From: Saccoglossus kowalevskii
Lineage: Eukaryota; Hemichordata; Enteropneusta; Harrimaniidae
DNA: 14,686 nucleotides
Direction of reading: 5' to 3'
NCBI RefSeq assembly: GCF_000003605.2
Contig: NW_003109080.1
Span: 340,026-354,711 of the forward strand
In this document: one piece after another, positions 1 to 10,300 of the stretch
Numbering within the stretch: the stretch's first letter is position 1
Layout: each line of letters begins with the position of its first letter
Program-made: the position numbers and the translations under genes
Notes under the pieces: generated by a model
Database searches by the model: none
What the model was told of the DNA's origin: nothing
The model's input: the letters and a program-made list of their open reading frames with translations, nothing else

Positions 1-560
1 CATTTTGTTGAAATATGCGAACGTGTCGGGTCACGGCGAGGGCAAGTGCGTTAAATTCAGAGTGGATTCGAGTTAGCGTATTTCATGGCGTGATTGTCAT
101 AATTATAACATCGTATTAAAACTTTATTTGGTGGAAACACATTGACCAAGCCCGGATTCGTATTTCATAAATTATTACACAGATCAAGCTGCAAGCATGG
201 AGGTAAAAAAAGAACAGAGGTGTGAATTTGACACTCAACACCAATCACCAAACAAATCAGAAACTTTTAGCCTTTGAAAATGAAAACAATTGAAAGCAGT
301 GTGTAATTGCTGTGTAATTTCCTGCTTGTCCGGCGCTTCGTTTTCGTGTCACTGTCAATATTATTGCTACCTTTTACTTAACAGGGACTAAATGGTCTCT
401 ATAAAACGATAATCAGGATCGCAAAAAGTCAACTCATTTGAAACACTTGTCGGATGTCTCTCTCTCTCTCTTCTGAAATCCGCTTCCGGAATCTATTTCA
501 TTCAAAAGTGTTGCGCCAGGTTTGCGTTGTCGGAGTTACTCTTTAAACCTATTTTTTTTT
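1..560. promoter_or_regulatory. CpG-richer 5' flank, possible promoter / 5' UTR
   Basis: By eye this stretch has many more CpG dinucleotides than the introns that follow, for example around 20-50, 60-95 and 325-350. It also holds a palindromic TTCCGGAA at 484-491, which fits an ETS-type site, and a TC microsatellite at about 457-472. No TATA box is evident. Together with the ATG-GAG-GT at 197-204 this could be an unmethylated promoter and 5' UTR of the VPS9D1-like gene. It could equally be an upstream intron whose promoter lies outside the window. Nothing here codes convincingly. Confidence 0.3.
197..202 (+). CDS. Candidate two-codon first coding exon (Met-Glu) of the VPS9D1-like gene
   Basis: An ATG in good Kozak context (A at -3, G at +4) is followed by GAG and then a splice-donor-like GTAAAA at 203. 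The exon would end in phase 0, and the first certain exon at 1168 begins in phase 0, so joining gives Met-Glu-Leu-Gln-Lys-Lys in frame. An in-frame stop lies upstream at 143-145. This would make a short isoform lacking the N-terminal region of vertebrate VPS9D1. The phase match has a one-in-three chance of being accidental and the donor is only fair, so this is a hypothesis. The usual longer N-terminus may lie upstream of the window. Confidence 0.25.
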
Positions 561-1167
561 TTCATGGACGAGAACAGTTTTTCCCCCCCCAAAAAGAATC
601 TGAGGTTAAGTGATGTCGCACCTTCGGATCGATTAGAAACGTGTGAATACATACACTATGACTATACGTTTCACTGCAACTGCCCACAACACAACATCTA
701 AAAACTCTCTCTCTCAAAAAAAAAAAATAGACAAAAAAAACAAACAAACGTCGACCGAAAAATATATATCGTTTAAAAGTATATTGAATGACCAGTGTTA
801 TTACGGCTCAGGGGTATGACTTCCTCTCACATTTTGTCATTTGGTGGCGCACTTTCGGCGAGAGTCGGAAATCCGGAAACAGTCGACCGTTTTAAGATAG
901 GTGGTCGTGGCTACAACACGAGAAATATCCCAAAATTACTTGGATACGAGTAATCATTTTCAGCAAAAAAATCAATAACTGCCCATTTCAGTGGGATACA
1001 GATCTAAAGTGGGAAACGTGACGGTGGGCATTGCACAGGCACTTTAAATTGATAGTTGTGATCATTTCACAAGATTGAATTAAAGAAATTAAAAAATATT
1101 AATCACAGTATTTACAAGTTTGAGCTTTATCGGAAATCAGTAACTACCTTACATCAGTGTGTTTCAG
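203..1167 (+). other. Non-coding stretch before the first certain exon (intron or upstream flank)
   Basis: No exon is recognisable here. It contains a C8 run near 583, a CT-rich and A-rich low-complexity patch at 702-750, and a second CpG-rich patch at about 840-900 with an ETS-like CCGGAA at 873-878. That patch could be an alternative promoter close to the exon at 1168. The 3' end carries the acceptor TTTCAG at 1162-1167. Confidence 0.45.
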
Positions 1168-1311
1168 TTACAAAAGAAAATTGCTGAAAGGCAAGCACGT
1201 CTTCAGGAGGAAGCCGCTCTCAAGTTTACATCTTCATTGACAGCCCCCACGCCTGAGGAAGTAGAGAGAAGACAAGTATATGCAAATGTTATGGAATTTG
1301 AGCATTCCAAT
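1168..1311 (+). CDS. VPS9D1: VPS9D1-like exon A (basic helical / coiled-coil segment)
   Basis: Acceptor TTTCAG ends at 1167 and donor GTAAGT begins at 1312. The exon has 48 codons, phase 0 at both ends. It reads Leu-Gln-Lys-Lys onward, rich in Gln, Arg, Lys and Glu with no prolines until a Thr-Pro-Glu-Glu turn. This matches the human segment ending in a Thr-Pro-Glu-Glu-Arg motif followed by a Tyr-Ala helix. It contains no methionine suitable as a start near its beginning, so at least one exon precedes it. Confidence 0.88.
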
Positions 1312-4300
1312 GTAAGTATCAGCTATTAAAGTCTGTCTCTGTAGTTTTCATGGGGGCAGTGCTCATAACAACAACTGTCAGTATTGTACTTGTATGCTAC
1401 GTGGTACTTACAACTCTGAAATTACTCTGCTGGCTATTTTTTGAATCAAATTTGACTCTTAATTCTTGAACATGTCCGTATAACGCTTTGTGTTAGGTTT
1501 TATTTATTACTGTGGAATACTTTATTTTCGCTGGAATTAATTTTCGCTGGATAGACTTTTTGGGCGTTCTTTATGGAATTTATTTCCACTGATTTTTGAT
1601 GAGTTGAATGTGAAATATAGGAAAAAAATTTTTATTTTCACGGAATCATCCCTTCAGCGAAAATAAATTCCAAGTGAAAATAAAGTATTCTACAGTATTT
1701 CTAACACAACGCCTGCTGACGTTTTTTTCTTCCATTCAGCAGGCTATATGTTAAAGTTAATCTTTCTTGTACATTATTTGAAATGTCAAAATCACTAAAT
1801 TATTTACAGTGACTTATATTGTACAGTTTGTGTTTACTCTGTTGATGTATATTGCAGCCATAACACTTTCTTGGCCAGGTCTTGTTTATAATTTGTACAT
1901 CCAAATTTTACTGGCATATTACTCAAACCACCAAGTGTTAATACTGCAATCGGAGGAACCTCATGTACATGTAGTGTTTGGAGGGGGGGGGGCAATTTAG
2001 CAACATTTTGTCTTCATCAATAAGTTAGTTCATTTTGTTTCCTGTCAAATTGACAAATCTTCAAGTTTATACAAATGTTTGAGATTTATTACAGCATTGG
2101 CAATATCGAGTAAATCAAAATAAATCTCTGCCTTCAGATAAACGTCAGATGATGTTTATGATTATTTACTTAGATAGGATTTTAATGAATGGCATCATTA
2201 TATTAAATTATATATCTTTGAACGTAACAAGAAAATTTTGAAATGATCTCTAAAAGCGACTACTGTAGATTTCAATAACTTGATAGATACAAAGTTAGTC
2301 TGGGGTAATGCACAGACCTGATTAGTTTCTGGTTGCAATCTTGAAATCTTAATTACCCAATTTGTATATAAATTGCAATTTTAAGGATTTTCACTTGTTT
2401 TACATGCGATGAATGCAGTTTTTGCTTTATGATGTGCTTCTAATATAGTACATGTAAATTCAGTATTCCTTTTTTTTTTAACTTCATGCCCCCAATACCC
2501 TTAGCACACAGGAGTTCTTTCTATGCTTTCTCTTATCTATATTTGTTTTACAGGTCTGGTTGAATGAATGGAGAATAAAATTGAAATGTTCTCCAGGCAG
2601 TCCGAATCTCATTAATGAACTTGTCAACCAAATAGTGAGCTGCAAAGAACACCCCATCAGTCAACTACTTCAAAAATATCAGTACAATATTTACAAGAAG
2701 CTTTACACAATTGTTCAACATAATATGCACGAGTTGGAAGCAGTGAAAATCCCATACCCGGGGATTGAACCCATTGATTTCTCAGTGACAGAAACTGAAG
2801 ATAGTCCTGATCATATTGAGGAGATTCAGATAAAAGAGAGATTGATTCAGGAGACTCTGGATGAGATGAAATCACCGGAAGGTAGAGAGACTATTAGTAG
2901 TATGCATGTAGATATGGAGGGCATCATTGAGCAGTTGAAAATGGCGGAGATAGATAGAGATAACACTGGTGGGAGTCGTATTGTTTCACCTGATGAGACT
3001 GCAACTAAGGATGGGGATGGTGTTTTTCCTGGTGTCGATGAGAATCATGATCAGGATGAAGATCACAATGATAACCACGGCAATGGTGAGGATAATTCTT
3101 GCATGACAATGGAGGGAGTTATTAAATCACTGCATGGTGATTTAGAGGAGGCTGTGAGCAGTGGAAGCAAGATTATGAAGCAGTTATCAGAGCAAGATGA
3201 TGTGGATGTGAAAGAGGATGTTGATGATGCTGTGTCATTAAATGATGTGAATAAGGATAGCAAATGTGAGGAAAAAAATCCTGGATCAAAGCAAAATGAA
3301 ATAGTGACTATTGCTGATTCTAAGACTGCAGTTACAGACGGTGATTGTGTAGGAGGTTTAGTCAGTGAAAAAGATGAGAAAAGGACAGCAGGAATTTTGA
3401 AAGATGAACAAAGTTCAGAAATTGGAATAAAGGAAAATTCAATTGTTGACAAACCACAAGATGTAAAAGCCAGTCTTGAATCAAAGCCTGAGACTTCAAA
3501 TATAACTTGTGTGGAACGGAAAAAGTCAAGTGATTCCGCTTCAAGTAGCGATGAACTCACTGATGACTTCTCAGATGAATTGGATGTTGAGGGGAAAATT
3601 CATAAAATGCATAGTGCTGCTTTGAAAAGGCATTTGAAAGATGTTACTAAAGATGTCCATAAGTATCTGGGTAAGTTTATAATGTGCTTGTCTTTGTTTT
3701 ATCGTACTTTTAACGTTTATATGATGGACGATGTCGACAAACACACAGTGCCATGGCTCAAGAGCCTTTTATGTAAATTTGGTGTTTCAACATCGAATTC
3801 TACACAGTGGCTGGTATTGGGTCTAATGTGATGAATTCGGAACATTGCCTCCGATAAAGTGCATGCTCGGCTAAGCGCCCATTCCCTTCAAAATGATTTT
3901 AATTTGACTGTCTAATCATAAAACGAATACTGGTACCGGTAATTGCTTTTGTATGATACAGCGTGGATATCAACCACCGTGAATATGTTGTGAATGCTTA
4001 GACCATGGTAACCGTGCGTAAACTACACTTCAAAAATGACCTGTTAATAAAAGTAAAATGCAGCAAATACTTCATGCCATATTCAGTTTACCGGTACCTA
4101 TCAAAAATTGCTAGTTACCACTTTTTGAAAAAAATCATGCCGTTTATTCGCTGAAATCTATTCCAACAGATCGTGTTTTGACATTGACAGTTCACTTCTG
4201 CACTGCGTTACCAGAAAGTCTTGGAGAATTTCCAATAATTACAGCATTCTGATTGGTTAATAACATACATGACCCATTAGGTAAAATCGTGCAAGAATAT

Positions 4301-7300
4301 GTCATTTGTATATATTATGGTGGTACGTAATTAATATTGTAATAAAATGTGCATATTTTTTGTGCCCATTTCTGTTTCTTCATTCAATGACAACTTGATT
4401 AATTTCGTAATTTTATTTCCCTCAAAGACGTAATATCTCCCCCAATCTGTGGCATAGAAAAGTCAATTAAAATTGTCATGTGCACTCTTTTCCGAGGGGA
4501 TGCTCGGGTATGCGACCACCCCTAAATAATTATGATTGACTGGGTGCTAATGTGGTCGAGTACTGTATGTGTCTTGCGTGATCAAGTGTCTTTCAAAGTG
4601 ATCGGCACGAGAATAGGCACTGATCCACTGATCACATTTCCCAGGGTGTGTTTTTGGTTTCGTGGAAAAAAACCACTATTTGTGTAATCCTTAAGATGAA
4701 TTCGAGAATCGCTCTTGCATTTACCATAAGGTGGTGACCCCTGCGTTGACTGGCCTTGATCAAGTACCATGCTAATCTCTCTGTGATGTAAATCAAATCT
4801 GCAACTCACATCACAGAGCAGGTTTCTGCGACGACGCTTGACCGTGGCTCACACCCCTTCTGCTCTCAGCCAAGACTTGGTTCTAGTGTTGTTTCTTAGC
4901 ATTAATGGAGATTACTGTCAAACATATGATTATAATTTGCTCATTCACTTTTTACCTTGACTGTATCATCAAAGATGAAAGGGAAAGGTATATTAAAGGA
5001 AAATATCTGTCATTGTTGCTGTTGTCGCTGACAGACTATGAATAATATTTCCTCTGTAAAGTAATTTTTTGGCCCTAATATGTGCCATGAATTATACCCC
5101 TCACATGTATACAACTACAAATTGTTGTCCTGTTCAGACAACTAGACATTATGTCCTTAAAATAATTAAACAAATTTGGCACCAATGTTTTTGTAAGATA
5201 TTTACACCAACCAAGACCATTTGGTAGACTGCTTTTCCACTGCTGTTTCAATCCTAAAACTTGTTTATATTCAAAATTAATTATGACAATGCATATTCAT
5301 ATTCAAACTATGATAAACGAAATAATATTATATAACAAAGGGCGAGGTCACCAGAGTTAAACTATGTTTGATTATTGATTGAATATTAAGTGTTGTGTAA
5401 ATTTAAATTCGTGAACAATTTTTAATGTGTCCATTTATGGAATGGAATATACATTGGGGAATCAAATCGCTTGATAACTTTGCTTTATTTTGTTTCCAGT
5501 TCTTACATTTATTACAGTATTAGCTATAAATTGAAATATATCTCTGCTTTCAGATAAACTTCAGACAATGTTTATGATTATTTACGAAGATCTTAACACT
5601 CCAGTGGGTAAAGACCAGTGTATAGCATCTGTTGAGAAACCCTTCTTTCAGCCAGTCTGGCCATATTTACTCACACTTTTCAGGTAAAGCTGGTTTATGA
5701 GTTTAGATGCTTTCAATTGCCTTCCTCCAGGTTACTGCTTAAATTATCACATTTGTCATGTGCTGTGCTGTGATTTATGGAGATTTAACTTACAGGATGG
5801 AATACAGAGAAACTGCGTTATATATAGTTGTGCAATCTGACGATGCTTAGTGTTTTCGTCCAGCAGCAGCAACCTCTACAAATAGCCATTATGAATGCTA
5901 TATAATTGCATCAACTACTGTAGAATACTTCATTTTCGCTTGGAATTTATTTTCGCCATTTTTCGCTGAAAGGGTGATTCCGTGAAAATAAAATCCAGCG
6001 AATATACATTTTCCCTATATTTCACATTAAACTCGTCAAAAATCAGTGAAAATAAATTCCATACAAAACGCCTAAAAAGTCTTTTCAGCGAAAATATATT
6101 GCAGCGAAAATATAGTATTCCACAGTATTAGGTTCGGCTCAAAGCACTTATACAACCTCTAGCGTTATATAACATCTAATTGTCATGGACTTACTTTTTT
6201 TCTCCTGTGAGCTCCCTGAGGAATCACATTTTTGAAAAATTACTATTGATGCAATAATATCTAGAGAAAATTGTCTGCCACTGAGGTGTATGTACATTTT
6301 GTAGCCCTCTAAGTAACCTACTAGTTGTATTAGTGAGCCAGCCTGTAGAGGGATACGCACATAAGATTTTTTTTTTAATACCCTGCAGCAGACTTATGAC
6401 AGTTGGGGAGGAAGGTATAAATGATTACGTGTTTGTATAAGTGTTTTTCAATATTAAAAATATTTAACGAAGTATGTTTTATATGTACTGTATACATATT
6501 AAACTGTCCCAATGTCTTTCACACAGGCTAGTCAATTTTGATAAAGAACAACTTGCTGCTGCCACTATGACAAGGTATATAAACGCTTCTCCAAGGCATG
6601 TCGGTGTACGAAAAAAACTGTGTCTATTAGATTCTACTGAACTTGTACTCTTAGATGATAGCTTCTATCCTTACAAATCAGCTGTATCAGAGATTAAAAA
6701 GATTTTAAGTTACCAGTCGCCATTGGATAAACTTGAATGTATAGGTAAATACATTAGTTTTATGGTATTTGTGCTCAGCTTGGCTTGTATGTATTTAGTT
6801 AGACAGTGGAGAGTATATGGTATTTGTGCTCAGCTTGGCTTGTATGTAGTGAGTTAGACAGTGGAGAGTATATGGTATTTGTGCTCAGCTTGGCTTTTAT
6901 GTATTGAGTTAGACAGTGGAGAGTATATGGTATTTGTGATTAGCTTGGCTTTTATGTATTGAGTTAGACAGTGGAGAGTATATGGTACTTGTGCTCAGCT
7001 TGGCTTGTATGTAGTGAGTTAGACAGTGGAGAGTATATGGTATTTGTGCTCAGCTTGGCTTTTATGTATTGAGTTAGACAGTGGAGAGTATATGGTATTT
7101 GTGATTAGCTTGGCTTGTATATATTGAGTTAGACAGTGGAGAGTATATGGTATTTGTGCTCAGCTTGGCTTGTATGTATTGAGTTAGACTATGGAGAGTA
7201 TATGGTATTTGTGCTCAGCTTGGCTTGTATGTATTGAGTTAGACAGTGGAGAGTATATGGTATTTGTGCTCAGCTTGGCTTGTATGTATTGAGTTAGACA

Positions 7301-10300
7301 GTGGAGAGTATATGGTATTTGTGCTCAGCTTGGCTTGGCTTGTATATATTGAGTTAGACAGTGGAGAGTATATGGTATTTGTGCTCAGCTTGGCTTGTAT
7401 GTATTGAGTTAGACTGTAGAGAGGATATGGTATTTGTGATTAGCTTGGCTTGTATGTATTTAGTTAGACAGTGGAGAGTATATGGTATTTGTGCTCAGCT
7501 TGGCTTGTATGTATTGAGTTAGACAGTGGAGAGTATATGGTATTTGTGCTCAGCTTGGCTTGTATGTATTTAGTTAGACAGTGGAGAGTATATTGTATAT
7601 GTGCTCAGCTTGGCTTGTATGTATTGAGTTAGACTGTGGAGAGTATATGGTATTTGTGTTCAGCTTGGCTTGTATGTATCGAGTACAGTGGAGAGTATAT
7701 GGTATTTGTGTTCAGCCTGTCTTGCACATTGTGTGTAACACATGGGTGAATATATAGCACTTGCATGGAGATTGTAATGGTTGTTTTCATGTACACTATC
7801 GTAATAAACTCTATAATATATAGTATAACACATCCGAAAACAGTATTCCATAAAAAGGCCATATTTGGATTTATTTGAAACATACAGCATGTATTTATTA
7901 TTATTTATTTGTTTTTATGAGATTTTTATACACTTGCCACGAATATTTCTAACTGCTTTAGTTTAACGATTTTTGCGAAGCAGTGGAAATCATGAAATTT
8001 TGTATCAGTGAAAATTTTACAGAGATTCTATGACATTTTGTCTTTACAAATGCCATACAATTCTCAAATTGTGAAAATTTCTACTAGCGAAAATTATGCA
8101 ATTGACAGTATGACTTAATACATGCATTTACAATCATAACATTTAACACATTATATTATACATCTTTACTGTTTACAGTTAATACTTCACGTGCAATATG
8201 TAACTGTGTTGAAGATTACTTTGAGATGCTGGGTAAACCAAGACATGGACCAGACTCAGCTATGTGAGTATAGATCTGTGTCATATAGTGTAATATATTT
8301 TTACAGACATGAGTTATATATATATATATATATATATTGAAGTGCCGTGATTGTTGTGCTATTCATTTTTGGTGGTGGGTCGCATCGAAAAAACATAATT
8401 TCCCACAATGCATTGTGCTATCAAATTTAAAATGATGACCAAGACTGACACTGCCTTTTCATAAGTAACAAGTATTTTTACTGTTGAATGTTTTGAAGTT
8501 AAAGTGCTGCTTCATCAATTTTCCTCGTATCAAAGTCCCCCCCCCCCCATGACATCCTGTAGCTATCCTAATTACCCTGGTTTTAAAATTGGTGGTTGTC
8601 CAGTTGCTCTGGAATCTTGAATATGGTTGTCCATTTAGTTAATACATTTTTGTTTTAGAAATAAACATTTGTATGCAATATTTGTAGTCCATTGCAATAT
8701 GCATTTTTCTTGAAAACAAGTTTAGTTTTAAACATTGCTACCTACCTCAAGATAATATAGATACACTGGTAGATCAGTAAATTGTAATATTTGTTTAGTT
8801 GAAAAATAAAAATTATTGGACAACTACACTTTCATATGGACAACCAGTTTGTCAGTGTAGTAGCAAGAATGCTCATCATGACAGTAGTGGTGGTTTAGAA
8901 ATAAGAAATTGAGAGTGAGAAAAAAATAATTCTGCAAATAGGACTATCCTGTGTTTTGTACAGTAAGTATGTACAGTTTTCTGATTTTGGTAATAAAGAG
9001 ATTTATATACATCTCCAGGTGTAAACAACAAATTCCAACTTTTGTAATCTTTTGTAAAAAATTGCAAACAAAAGATCAAAACTGGGTACTCATCAGAAAA
9101 AAATGGGGTAAATTACTTGACCTATTAGAAAAATAAATGCATTCAGTTGACAATATTATATACAATGTATATTTGTTGAAGGTTTCCCAGACACTGTAAG
9201 ATTGTATCTTGTATACTATGCACTTTAATAAAAAATCAATTCAAAAAAAAGAAGTATGTGCAGATGTTATGGTAAAAATTGTAAATGATGACTTAACAAT
9301 TGCAGTAGGAAATCATAAATAAAATGTAAGTAAACTTGTTGTGTTTTCTTTCAGAGGATGTGATGATCTTTTACCTATTTTCAGTTTTGTAATTATCAAG
9401 TCTCAGTCACCACAGTTGGTATCAGAGTGTAGTGCAATGGAAGAATTCATACACGAAGGGTATGATTCAATAATTCATATTTTCCATCCACATTAATGAT
9501 ATGATTTCCCTGAAGTCTTTTAAAAAATGCCATTCACAGTTAGTAAGTCAGTCGGTAAATCAGTCACGTTATTCCCCTTATTTGTTGATTTGTTCATGCC
9601 ATTTACTAACACAATATGATTTGCAGGTCCCTTGGTCAGGGTACGAAGATTCTTGTATCTAACCTAACATAGGTGACAATAGGATAGTGGACTATATTGC
9701 CATAATGATAGTCACACAGCTCTTGTACTTTGTAATGTACACATATAAAATGTCAGATAGAAACAGCAATGACATTCAATGTCAGGTACTGTTGCCTGAC
9801 ACAGTTTTGAATAATATTCCTATATTATTCCTTGAAGTTGATTTAGATTCTTTTATTTCCTTATAATAATTGTTGGATAATGCTTACTACAGTCTGAATG
9901 CAATGATCAAGTTAGTTTAATCAACATGTCACTTGTTTCAAATCTAACTTGAGTCTTGATTTCGATTTTATCTTATGTAGCTGTAGAATTAACATACTTT
10001 TCAATTTCGTTTGCAGGTATTTATTCGGAGAAGAGGGTTACTGTCTAACTACATTGCTGACAGCACTCAGTTATATATGCAAATTAGAAGAACAGAATGA
10101 AACGTAATACCTAATGACTGTTTCATGGCACCCTATAACTGATCAACTCCAATAGTCAGGATATAGTTTAGCTACATTGTAAACAACATTTGGCTTATAT
10201 GCAGAGTGGATTCTTTCAACTGCTCAAGGTGTCAGTTGCTTTGCTGGATCTTAGCAGTGATGTTTGATTGTTTGCGAGAGATCAACTTTATGCATATGAG

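Larger units (their letters stand above)
1312..2553 (+). other. VPS9D1: Intron 1 of the VPS9D1-like gene
   Basis: GTAAGT donor, TTTTACAG acceptor, phase 0. It contains a foldback MITE (1508-1697), a 9-bp perfect hairpin (1711-1744), a G10 run (1983-1992) and a partial exon C copy (2084-2169). The remainder (2170-2553) is AT-rich without recognised features. Confidence 0.85.
3671..5553 (+). other. VPS9D1: Intron 2 of the VPS9D1-like gene
   Basis: GTAAGT donor, CTTTCAG acceptor, phase 1. It has more CpG than its neighbours from 3840 to 4860. It holds an inverted GGTACCGGTAA pair (3932-4098), a THAP-like coding relic on the minus strand (about 4480-4737) and an 11-bp hairpin (4779-4818). The part from 4860 to 5553 is AT-rich with nothing recognised except the duplicated segment upstream of exon C. 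Confidence 0.8.
6745..8178 (+). other. VPS9D1: Intron 4 of the VPS9D1-like gene, mostly minisatellite
   Basis: GTAAAT donor, GTTTACAG acceptor, phase 1. About two thirds is the 55-bp tandem array (6761-7727). The rest, 7728-8178, is AT-rich with GTGAAAATTTT and GCGAAAATTAT words near 8010-8095. These recall the MITE vocabulary but are too diverged to call. Confidence 0.82.
8264..9354 (+). other. VPS9D1: Intron 5 of the VPS9D1-like gene
   Basis: GTGAGT donor, TTCTTTCAG acceptor, phase 2. It contains a TA microsatellite (8315-8336), a perfect 14-bp palindrome (8404-8417) and a C12 run (8537-8548). Positions 8560-9354 are AT-rich; short open frames on both strands there have no protein character. 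Confidence 0.82.

Noticed and set aside
562-747. Minus-strand open frame of 61 codons
   Set aside because: Built from poly-A/T and CT low-complexity sequence; no protein character.
1809-2000. Plus-strand open frame of 63 codons with hydrophobic N-terminal part
   Set aside because: It lies in intron 1, has no splice signals consistent with the gene, and ends in a G10 run giving poly-Gly.
2256-2275. CTACTGTAGATTTC resembling a MITE terminus
   Set aside because: Only about nine bases match the terminus, without the following AATACTTTATTTTCG block or a partner end.
3063-3560. Minus-strand open frame of 165 codons, rich in Ser and Phe
   Set aside because: It is the antisense shadow of the acidic, Ser/Asp-rich exon B; composition mirrors the sense codons.
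3671-3834. Continuation of the exon B reading frame for 54 codons past the donor to a stop
   Set aside because: GTAAGT at 3671 is a strong donor, the next exon fits in phase, and the conserved VPS9 region continues at 5554. The tail is hydrophobic, unconserved and best explained as read-through into the intron.
6474-6857. Exon D frame continuing into the minisatellite
   Set aside because: The donor at 6745 and the downstream conserved exon fit in phase; the extra codons come from repeat units, whose 55-bp period cannot keep a frame.
7967-8110. Words GTGAAAATTTT and GCGAAAATTAT suggesting a third MITE
   Set aside because: Neither TACTGTRGAATA end is present and the arms cannot be aligned with confidence.
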